Origin: Clostridium sp. D33t1_170424_F3
GTDB taxonomy: Bacteria > Bacillota > Clostridia > Oscillospirales > Acutalibacteraceae
NCBI RefSeq assembly: GCF_015667585.1
Contig: NZ_JADPEG010000014.1
Span: forward strand, 33,082-97,081
Reading direction: 5' to 3'
DNA length: 64,000 bases
Part shown: in pieces, positions 19,153 through 26,596 of the stretch
Position numbering within the stretch: the stretch's first letter is position 1
Layout: the number at the start of each line of letters is the position of its first letter
Translations under genes and position numbers: made by a program
The notes under the pieces: generated by a model
Told to the model about the DNA's origin: nothing
Seen by the model: only the letters and a program-made list of their open reading frames with translations
Databases searched by the model: none

Positions 19153-22100
19153 TCAGCCAATGGTTACCGTGCAGTGCTTGACAGCGTTCTGGCCCGGCAG
19201 GGTCATATAAACGCCCGTGCTCTGGCCCGGTGTGCCAACCGCATACACTCTGTAGTAGGAATCGTTGCCGATCTTCGCCACGAACTGGGTCTTGAGCACG
19301 CTGCCGTTGCCGGTAGTGAAGCTCGGAACCAGATTGTTTCCGTTGACCACGGTCATCTTGAAGCAGTATGCGCTGCCTCTCTTCAGGGTGAAGTCCACAG
19401 TGGTGTCGGAACGGACGGAAGCGGTGGAGACGACGTTCTGCGCCGCGTTCACAACCGCGATGCCCTGTGCGCCGTAGAGGTTGCCGTAGGACGGCGTACG
19501 GCTGCCGGAACCCTTGGAGGTGTTGTTTTCCGGCTTGAGTTTCAGGCCGTTGTATGCGTTGGTGACAAGCTCGAATGCCTGAGCGACTTTCTCACTGGCC
19601 GCATTCGGATCGTCCAGTACGCCGTTCGCCAGATTGATGGACGCCTTCAGCGCCGCAACGCTGGTATCCGTGTACTTACTGTAATCCAGCGCTTCAACCA
19701 TGCTGAGCAGGTCCTTCAGGGCCTCTCTGCTCGGGATCAGGCGGAGCGCCGCCATGGCGGCGGCCAGATTCTGTTCGGCCTCGTTGATCTGCTTCTGGGT
19801 GGCTTTTTCGTTCGCAAGAACGGTTTCCGCCGCCTGCAGCATTTCGCTGAAATGCGCCTTGCCGTCCTCCAGGTACTTATTAAGGTCAAGGTTCTGCGCT
19901 TCTGTTACCAGGGTGCGCAGGCTGTCCTTGTCCGCCAGGTACTTCAGGGAGGTGACTGCCTTCATCAGGTCGTCGTAAGCCTGGTCGATGTCCTTCTGCA
20001 GGGCGTCTTCATCGTCCGCGACAGCCTGTGCTTCCGCGAGGACCGCCTCATAGGCCGCCCAGCTCTCCGCAGTGTAGTCTTCTTCGATGAACAGCGCACA
20101 GTTTTCCAACAAGGCTTTCAGCGCGGTCTTGTCGCCCGCCTGGAAGCTGAGCATCTGGATCGCCTTGAGCATGTCTTTCCATGCGTTGTCAATGGCGGTC
20201 TGCGTGGCGGCCTTGTCGGCTTCCACCTTGACGGCCGTGTTCAGGGATTTGTCGAAGAACTTCCTGACAGTCGGAACGGCGGTCTTGTACTCGTCGCCCT
20301 CCTGGAGGCTCTCGGCGGTTTCGATTGTGGAGCGCAGGATCATCTTGTTGACGATCGTAAAGTCGAAGCGCAGCGTGGTGTCCGCGTTCGGCATGGTGAA
20401 ATCGTAGGAGAAGGATGCGGAGTCGGTCACTGTCTGCGCCTGGTCGTTCACAGACACGCCGGCGATCTCTCTGCCTTCCACCGCCGGTGCAAAGGCCAGC
20501 AGCAGCTCCGTCTTGGAGAGGACGTCCGCCTTGTAGGAACCGAGCAGGTCCGCCAGGCGCTGTGCCTCGCCGTCCACGGTCAGGCTGACTTTCTTACCGC
20601 TGTAGTTGACAGTCAGAGCGCGCTCCGTGGGTACGTCTTCCTCGAATGCCGCGTCCGCGGTGACGTCCGCCTGGACGTTCTCCACGGTGTAGGTGTTGTC
20701 CGCGGTCAGGGTAACGGCCTCGCCGTTGATGGTCGCGGTCTTGACACGGTATCCATCGTTGGGGGTAAAGGTAAAGGTGATATTTGTTCCGGCAGCTACC
20801 TTTGTGCCCGCAACGATTTCGCCACTGTCTGTAGCCGCCGAAATCTTACCGTTAACGGGCTCCGAAAAATTTACAGTTACCTGATCGTCCGTCTTGGCAT
20901 TCATGCCAAAGGCCTGGAACTCGGTGATCACGCCGCCGTTCCATTTGAGGTTGGCTTTGTTAACCATGATGCGCAGGACGTTCACGTTCTTTGCGGTCGC
21001 GCCAAAGACCAGTTCCTTAACGGCCTGTTCTCTCTCTGTGGAGGGGGACGGCCAATCAATGTCGCCGGAGGACGCTGCCGTTGTGAAGGTTGCGCCGCCG
21101 TCGGAGGAGACCAGTACGTCGAAGTTAGTAACGCCCTGATCCTTTGCATAATACGTAAAGAGCTTTACGCTGTCGATATCGACCGGGTTATCCCAGGTGA
21201 GGTCGAGATATTTCTTCTCTGCGGCAAGGGTGCTTGCAAAAGCGAATACACCGTTGCCGTTTGCGCCCGGCTCCTGGTCGTCAAAGATGTTGTCGTTGAT
21301 AAAGCCGGCTTTCTTACCCGAAGCAGCAGCGCCGCTCGGGCAGCTTGCGGTTGCTTCCAGCGCGACGTTGCGCACGGTTTCCTCGCCGACGTTGACAACG
21401 GCCTTCACTTCCACGCCGTTGCTGTTGACAATGCAGGCCGGCAGCGTCAGCGTGCCGGTGATCGTCTGTGCGCCGGACTGGTTCGGGCTGTAATCCCCGC
21501 TGTTCCAGACAACCGGAACCGTAGAGGTCAGGCCGTCGTCCAGCTGCAGGGCGAGGGTTTTCGGCAGATTAAGCGCAGCGAACGCTGTGCCGTAATCTAC
21601 TTCCTGCGTACTTACAGAATCAGCAGAGACAATGGCCTTCTGTGTGCCGGTCTCGCCTTCCCTGACGAACTCAGCGGAGATATTTACATCGCCCTTAACG
21701 CCGGTTACGGTGTACTGGTTATTCACCGGGGCGACAATCTCGTTGTTGACGATTGCCATATGGGTGGTATAACCCTCGTCCGGTGTAAAGGTGACTGTTA
21801 CCGGCATGCCGTCCATCACGGTATCGGCGGGATCGGTTGTAACAGTACCGTTGACCGTATCGGCGATGTTGATCTGATAATAGGTCACGTCGTCCGTCTT
21901 TGTCAATGTCGCGTCCGCCCAGTCACCGTGGTCGGAACCGATGCCGTCGCCCGCGTCGCCGATATGCAGGGTCAAAACGCGGCAGTCGGTGATGTTGAGG
22001 TTGACCTCTTTGCGCTCGTTGGCCTTCATCACGCCGGAGCTGTAAATGCTCTTGCCGTCGGCCAGAATCTCAAACTCAATGCTGGAGGTATCAACCTGCA

Positions 22101-24570
22101 TCTCCTGGTCCACGCCGATAAAGGAATGGAAGTTGTAGCTGCCGCCGCCCAGATAAACGGTGATGTCAGAGACGGCATGTACGCCGATACCGGAGGCGTA
22201 GGTTTCACCGCCCAGACGCAGCGCGTTGCCATCGATGGACTTATTGCGCTTGATGGTTCCCCAGCCGGTGGTGGAACTCAGCCACGGGTGATCGCCGAGC
22301 TTGGTCACCGTATTCTGCGGCGCCACGGCTACTTTGATCGCCTTGGTGGCGAGCTTGGAGGTATCCTCGGTGTCACCGTCGTAGCGGTAGGAAGCCGTCG
22401 CGGAGAGGATGTAATCATCAGCGGGCTTTGCGATGGTGTTGGAAGCCGTTTCCGGCATGGTGACCTGGAAGGTAACGGTCTTCTTTTCATTCAGTGCCAG
22501 AGCGTCGATGGTTTCGCCGCCGGTAACCGTAAAGCCTTCCGGCGCGCTGAATGCGACGTTGACATTCTTCATGGTTTCCCTGCCGACGTTTTCAACAATG
22601 ACGTCGACAGAAGTGGTTTCACCGGCGCTGAAAGTCGTATAGGGCATATCCATCTTAATGGTGCCCAGCTTGTCGACCGAACCAGCCTCCACTTTGCTGA
22701 CGCGGTACATATGCGCGCCGTGCGTCGGGATCGCGCCGGAATTCAAGGAAGTGCCGACCACAGTTTCTTCACCGCTCCACAGATCCTTCACTTTATAGGC
22801 GGAGGCGGAGGGCAGTGTAATGCGGTCGTCTTTGTCCGCCAGAGCGGAGAGGTCGATGCTGGCGGATGCGCCAGCCGCCGCATTTTTGTTCAGGAAAAGA
22901 ACAGCCGCATCGCCGCCGGAAAGAGGCTTGACCAGAATGTCGATGCCGTCCGCGGTGGAAACGCGTTTGCCCTGCAGGAGCAGCGGATCCTGATTGATGT
23001 TGACGACGTCCTGGTTGGTGATGATGTCATACGCGCCGTTGTTGGCGGAATGATCCACGCCGTCCGGGCTTTCCGGATCCACAAAGTTGCGCACGTCGCA
23101 GCCGAGGATCAGCGGGGAGTTCATCATGCACCACAGGGAGAAGTGCGCCTGGTTTTCATTTGCCGTCAGGTTGCCGACGCCGACCTCGAGCATGTCGGGG
23201 TCGTTGTAGGTGCCCGGCTTCTGATAAGACCAGAGGTTTACGTTTGTCTCATAGATGCCGATCATGGAACTCCAGCTGTCGGAAATGTCGTGAGTGGTAC
23301 GCCAGGAGTTGGCAAAATCGCCGGCCCAGGTCCACGGGCTGGTTCTGCCGTGTTCACACACGGAGAAGAAAAGCGGCTTTTCCGGGTTGCCGGTTTCCTC
23401 CGCGACCTGCGCGGTTGCTTCTTTGAGCGCATTGCCCATCTTGCTGTAGCGGCGAATGGAGTCCGCCTTCTGGCCGTCGATGGGGTTGAAAATTTTAATG
23501 GTATTTTCGCCGGCCGCCAGATCAATATACATCTGCTGTCTGCCGGTGCCGCTCCAGCCGCTGGTGCGCGGAATTTCGGTGTCATATACGTTGCCGCCGT
23601 TTACCTGTGCGGAAATAAATTTAGAAACGATGGACTTTGACTTGTGGAAACCAATGGTCAGCACATAACGGCCAGCCTCTTCCACCGTCTTTTTGATTGT
23701 GATCGCACCGCCGTTGGCGTTCAGGCCGGTTACATAACCGGTGCCGTCGCAGCTGCCGCAACGGACAGTGGACGCTGCGCCGGAGAGCTCGGCTGTTTCC
23801 GCCTGAATTCTTTCTCCCTCAGGCGTGCCGGCCTTTGCGACGGAGAGGTAATCCACGTCGGGCGCTTTAATGCTGTGTGTATACACGTCAGTTTCCATGT
23901 CCACTACGTGGCAGTAGTCGTATTTAAGGTATTCGACGCCCCACTCGGCGAAAGTCCGGGCGTCTTTTTCCTCGTTGCCTGCCGCGCCGGGCATGTCCTC
24001 ACAGGTGAGGTCGCCGCTGGAGCTGTACACGCCGACACGGAGCGGATGCTCGGAATCCGGGCCGGCGAGGGCGTTGACGTTCTTAATGAACTGCGGGCCG
24101 CTCGGGAAGCCCGTCAGGTCAAACTGCATGTTGCCGTTTTCATCGCGCATACTGGACTGCCAGCAGTCGTCCAGGTTAAAGTAGACATAGCCGTGCTCGT
24201 TCAGGCCGGTGCTCACCAATGCTTTGGCGGCGTCCATGGCCTTTTCCTCATTGATTTTTTCACGGAAGAAATTCCAGGTGGACCAGCCCATCTGGGGCGG
24301 CAGCTTCCCGGCTGCCTCTGCTTCCTGCTGTGCAAGCAGGTCCTCTTTTGCTTTTGCGCTTTCCGCCGTTTCTCCAACGCTTTTGTTGGAGCCGGAAAGG
24401 GTCAGGGTATTCTGCGCAACGCCCGCGGCTGCCGTGGGCAGCGTCGTCAGGATGTGCGGTGCAATTTCGCTCGGCGCGGTGATGTCCGATGCGGCGAAGG
24501 CCGCGGTGGACGCCGGGCTGAGCAGTGCGGCGCAGAGCAGGATACTGATCAGTTTCTTTGCTCTCTTCAC
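19153..24570 (-). CDS. Secreted GH27 alpha-galactosidase with inserted CBM35-like and CBM51 modules
   Basis: 1805 residues, signal peptide ending near AFAAS, exported. Catalytic barrel from about residue 90 (PPQMGWSTWNFF), nucleophile Asp about 218 in YLKYDYC, acid/base Asp about 428 in SWRTTHDISDSW. Those two Asp are about 210 residues apart, against about 60 in usual GH27 enzymes, because a CBM35/CBM6-like module (about 250-365, RIQAETAELSG) is inserted. Then: NEW3 module about 637-733, NPCBM/CBM51 about 753-893, InlB-like repeat, Big_4, F5/8C about 1067-1223, a second beta-repeat, and the shared tail. CBM51 domains bind galactose or blood-group sugars, so blood-group-B or alpha-Gal glycans are likely targets. 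Start GTG 24570 follows AAGGAG. Confidence 0.92.
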   Translation of the reverse strand: MKRAKKLISILLCAALLSPASTAAFAASDITAPSEIAPHILTTLPTAAAGVAQNTLTLSGSNKSVGETAESAKAKEDLLAQQEAEAAGKLPPQMGWSTWNFFREKINEEKAMDAAKALVSTGLNEHGYVYFNLDDCWQSSMRDENGNMQFDLTGFPSGPQFIKNVNALAGPDSEHPLRVGVYSSSGDLTCEDMPGAAGNEEKDARTFAEWGVEYLKYDYCHVVDMETDVYTHSIKAPDVDYLSVAKAGTPEGERIQAETAELSGAASTVRCGSCDGTGYVTGLNANGGAITIKKTVEEAGRYVLTIGFHKSKSIVSKFISAQVNGGNVYDTEIPRTSGWSGTGRQQMYIDLAAGENTIKIFNPIDGQKADSIRRYSKMGNALKEATAQVAEETGNPEKPLFFSVCEHGRTSPWTWAGDFANSWRTTHDISDSWSSMIGIYETNVNLWSYQKPGTYNDPDMLEVGVGNLTANENQAHFSLWCMMNSPLILGCDVRNFVDPESPDGVDHSANNGAYDIITNQDVVNINQDPLLLQGKRVSTADGIDILVKPLSGGDAAVLFLNKNAAAGASASIDLSALADKDDRITLPSASAYKVKDLWSGEETVVGTSLNSGAIPTHGAHMYRVSKVEAGSVDKLGTIKMDMPYTTFSAGETTSVDVIVENVGRETMKNVNVAFSAPEGFTVTGGETIDALALNEKKTVTFQVTMPETASNTIAKPADDYILSATASYRYDGDTEDTSKLATKAIKVAVAPQNTVTKLGDHPWLSSTTGWGTIKRNKSIDGNALRLGGETYASGIGVHAVSDITVYLGGGSYNFHSFIGVDQEMQVDTSSIEFEILADGKSIYSSGVMKANERKEVNLNITDCRVLTLHIGDAGDGIGSDHGDWADATLTKTDDVTYYQINIADTVNGTVTTDPADTVMDGMPVTVTFTPDEGYTTHMAIVNNEIVAPVNNQYTVTGVKGDVNISAEFVREGETGTQKAIVSADSVSTQEVDYGTAFAALNLPKTLALQLDDGLTSTVPVVWNSGDYSPNQSGAQTITGTLTLPACIVNSNGVEVKAVVNVGEETVRNVALEATASCPSGAAASGKKAGFINDNIFDDQEPGANGNGVFAFASTLAAEKKYLDLTWDNPVDIDSVKLFTYYAKDQGVTNFDVLVSSDGGATFTTAASSGDIDWPSPSTEREQAVKELVFGATAKNVNVLRIMVNKANLKWNGGVITEFQAFGMNAKTDDQVTVNFSEPVNGKISAATDSGEIVAGTKVAAGTNITFTFTPNDGYRVKTATINGEAVTLTADNTYTVENVQADVTADAAFEEDVPTERALTVNYSGKKVSLTVDGEAQRLADLLGSYKADVLSKTELLLAFAPAVEGREIAGVSVNDQAQTVTDSASFSYDFTMPNADTTLRFDFTIVNKMILRSTIETAESLQEGDEYKTAVPTVRKFFDKSLNTAVKVEADKAATQTAIDNAWKDMLKAIQMLSFQAGDKTALKALLENCALFIEEDYTAESWAAYEAVLAEAQAVADDEDALQKDIDQAYDDLMKAVTSLKYLADKDSLRTLVTEAQNLDLNKYLEDGKAHFSEMLQAAETVLANEKATQKQINEAEQNLAAAMAALRLIPSREALKDLLSMVEALDYSKYTDTSVAALKASINLANGVLDDPNAASEKVAQAFELVTNAYNGLKLKPENNTSKGSGSRTPSYGNLYGAQGIAVVNAAQNVVSTASVRSDTTVDFTLKRGSAYCFKMTVVNGNNLVPSFTTGNGSVLKTQFVAKIGNDSYYRVYAVGTPGQSTGVYMTLPGQNAVKHCTVTIG
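19156..19416 (-). other. Shared C-terminal domain, copy 3
   Basis: 87 residues (VRSDTTVDF to HCTVTIG) of the same domain as at 5632-5892 and 11770-12027, preceded by a Ser/Gly/Tyr-rich linker. Confidence 0.85.
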
Positions 24571-24863
24571 GTTTTTCTCTCCTTCTCACAAATAATGACA
24601 ACAGACTGTCTATGCAAAAGGCGGCTGCTGGACCGCTTTTACATCTGGATAAAAAATGCCAGGGAATGGAGGCTTCGATAAATTTAGATAAAAATAAATT
24701 TCAAAATAGATTAATTTATATTAACATTTTTACATGAAAAGGAAGATGTTTCTAAGAAATTAAGACATAAATACATATTTTGGCAACAAAAATCCATAAA
24801 AGCATAAACTATGGCGGATTTGTTAAGACTTCTGTTATGTGAAGGCGTTGTTTTTTACAGAAA
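24571..24863. other. Upstream region of the GH27 gene
   Basis: AT-rich, non-coding. It must hold the GH27 promoter on the minus strand. Several AT-rich -10-like boxes occur near 24690-24730 and I cannot choose among them. Confidence 0.4.
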
Positions 24864-24901
24864 AACCGCTGAGGGCCTGCATTTGCAGGCCCTCAGCGGT
24901 T
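24864..24901 (-). terminator. Orphan 18-bp hairpin terminator
   Basis: Perfect 18-bp inverted repeat (AACCGCTGAGGGCCTGCA, loop TT), followed on the minus strand by TTTTTC. No minus-strand gene lies immediately to its right, so its transcript is unknown. Confidence 0.75.
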
Positions 24902-25138
24902 GGGGGATACATCTATCATAAAAATTCAGGAAAGCAGGCGGTGGATCGTTCTGTTTTCTATCATACCGTTGTTTGATAAAGGGAACGTTTTCATTCGGTT
25001 AAATTTAGATGAAAAACGACCGATTTCCGGAAGCCTTTTCCGGCGAACGTATAATTTGCGCCAAACGGGAAAAACTTTCAGCGTGCGGATTGTTCCGCGA
25101 AAATCCATTTTGAATGAAACATTCAAAGGAGAGAGATT

Positions 25139-25351
25139 ATGCTTGATAAAATTGCCTTGACTCTGCTGATCATCGGCGGCTTGAACTGGGGCCTTGTAGG
25201 CTTGTTCCAGTTTGACCTGGTCGCCTGGATCGGCGGCGGTACAGCGGGATTGATCAGCCGCATCATCTATGTGATCGTTGCGCTCTCCGCCGTCTGGTGC
25301 GTTTCCATGCTATTCCGTCACAACGACGATTACGTGCCGCACGCCAGTTAG
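25139..25351 (+). CDS. DUF378 small membrane protein
   Basis: 70 residues with two membrane segments: LLIIGGLNWGLVGLF, which is the DUF378/YuzA hallmark, and IIYVIVALSAVWCVSML. Start ATG follows AAGGAGAG. It stands alone with a TATAAT box at 25050-25055 upstream and a strong terminator behind. The function of the family is unknown. Confidence 0.85.
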   Translation: MLDKIALTLLIIGGLNWGLVGLFQFDLVAWIGGGTAGLISRIIYVIVALSAVWCVSMLFRHNDDYVPHAS

Positions 25352-25365
25352 CGGATAACGCTTTC

Positions 25366-25425
25366 GCAAAAAGGACTCCGTTTTCCGCCTGTCATTCCGG
25401 CAGGCAGAAAATGGAGCCTTTTTGC
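25366..25425 (+). terminator. Terminator after DUF378 gene
   Basis: Long interrupted stem from GCAAAAAGGaCTCC to GGAGCCTTTTTGC, enclosing GCCTG/CAGGC. Confidence 0.8.
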
Positions 25426-25523
25426 GTATGGAGGAAGTCCGTTTTTTACAATTCCGGGAATCCCCCGCCGCCTATAATATATATAAGGTAAGCTTTTACC
25501 AAAAAATTGTTGAGGTGAAGGAT

Positions 25524-25985
25524 ATGACATTTTGTGCGCCTTTGATTGCAGTAAAAGATGTGGAAGTTTCCAAAAAGTTTTACGGGGAGCTGTTTGGCCA
25601 GAAGGTCGCGATGGATCACGGTCTTAACGTTGTGATGGACGGCGGTTTCTCCCTGCAGCAGGATTATGCATGGCTGACAGGCCTGCCGGCGGATTCCATC
25701 CTGGAAAAACCCCACAATATGGAATTGTACTTTGAAACGGACGATTTTGACGGGTTCCTTGCGCTGTTGAAAGCGCATCCGGAGGTCGAATGGGTCCATG
25801 AAGTGAAGACATACGACTGGAAACAGCGCGTCGTCCGCATTTACGACCCGGACAAGCACATCATCGAGGTGGGCGAGTCCATGGTATATCTGGCGAAAAA
25901 GTTTTTGGCGGAGGGCAACACCCCGGAGCAGGTGGCGCAGATGATCCAGCATCCGATCGGCTTTGTCCGGATGTGCATGCAGTAA
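25524..25985 (+). CDS. VOC (glyoxalase/bleomycin resistance) superfamily protein
   Basis: 153 residues. N-terminal half reads APLIAVKDVEVSKKFYGELFGQ, typical of the first beta-alpha-beta unit. The C-terminal half has the second unit ending VVRIYDPDKHIIEVGE, where the Glu would be a metal ligand. Metal-dependent isomerase or dioxygenase chemistry, or binding without catalysis, are all possible. Start ATG 25524 follows GAGGTGAAG. A TATAAT box lies at 25473-25478. Four bases separate it from the next gene, so they are probably co-transcribed. Confidence 0.85.
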   Translation: MTFCAPLIAVKDVEVSKKFYGELFGQKVAMDHGLNVVMDGGFSLQQDYAWLTGLPADSILEKPHNMELYFETDDFDGFLALLKAHPEVEWVHEVKTYDWKQRVVRIYDPDKHIIEVGESMVYLAKKFLAEGNTPEQVAQMIQHPIGFVRMCMQ

Positions 25986-25989
25986 AACG

Positions 25990-26349
25990 ATGGAGACGAA
26001 CTATCCATGGATTCCCGCGTATTGCCTGGAGAAAAAGGGCACGGTACAGGAGTATAAGGCCGAGTGGGAGGCGGAACGCTTTCTGATCGGCGGCAAAATG
26101 TTCGCCATGCTGGGCGGCGACCGAACCGGGAAGCCCATCTTTACGATCAAGCTGGAACCGGCGTTTGGGCAGTTTTTGCGCACGCAGTATCCAAAGGTGG
26201 TCCCGGGGTATTATATGAATAAGGAACACTGGAATTCCCTGTATCTGGACGCCGATGTGCCGGACGAAACGGTCCGGGAGATGATCGACCAGGCGTACCG
26301 GCTGGTGCTGTCCAGCCTGCCAAAGAAAAAACAGGCGGAGTTTTTATAG
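25990..26349 (+). CDS. MmcQ/YjbR-family protein
   Basis: 119 residues. PWIPAYCLEKKGTVQEYKAEW, then FAMLGGDRTGKPIFTIKLEP and the C-terminal HWNSLYLDADVPDETVREMI match the MmcQ/YjbR (CyaY-like fold) family of small predicted DNA-binding proteins. ATG 25990 is the natural start for the family although no clear ribosome binding site precedes it; it lies four bases after the VOC stop, so translational coupling is likely. Confidence 0.85.
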   Translation: METNYPWIPAYCLEKKGTVQEYKAEWEAERFLIGGKMFAMLGGDRTGKPIFTIKLEPAFGQFLRTQYPKVVPGYYMNKEHWNSLYLDADVPDETVREMIDQAYRLVLSSLPKKKQAEFL

Positions 26350-26372
26350 GCCTGTAAAATGATTGAAGTTTG

Positions 26373-26408
26373 AATAGAGCGGCGCTGCATCAGCAGCGCC
26401 GCTCTATT
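26373..26408 (+). terminator. Terminator after the VOC-YjbR pair
   Basis: 16-bp perfect stem AATAGAGCGGCGCTGC / GCAGCGCCGCTCTATT with loop ATCA. Confidence 0.85.
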
Positions 26409-26532
26409 CGTTACATATGGGAGATAAAAAACGAAAAGCTTACTTGGGTAAAATGTATAAAGGACTGTGAATCTTATGACTGACATTTTTTGTAAAAATA
26501 AATGGAAATTAACAGGAAAATAAGAAGTATTA

Positions 26533-26541
26533 TGCTATAAT
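26533..26541 (+). promoter_or_regulatory. Extended -10 promoter of the surface-protein gene
   Basis: TGCTATAAT, an extended -10 box, 56 bases before the start codon. No good -35 is visible. Confidence 0.55.
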
Positions 26542-26596
26542 ATATCTAAATATCCTGAAAAATCAGGAAATATGAAAATGTCAGGAGGAAGAACGT

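Noticed and set aside
19114..23640. 1508-codon plus-strand frame over the GH27 gene and structured RNA
   Set aside because: Antisense shadow. GH27 catalytic motifs are on the other strand.
24926..25126. 66-codon minus-strand frame ahead of the orphan terminator
   Set aside because: No ribosome binding site and atypical composition. It overlaps the DUF378 promoter region.
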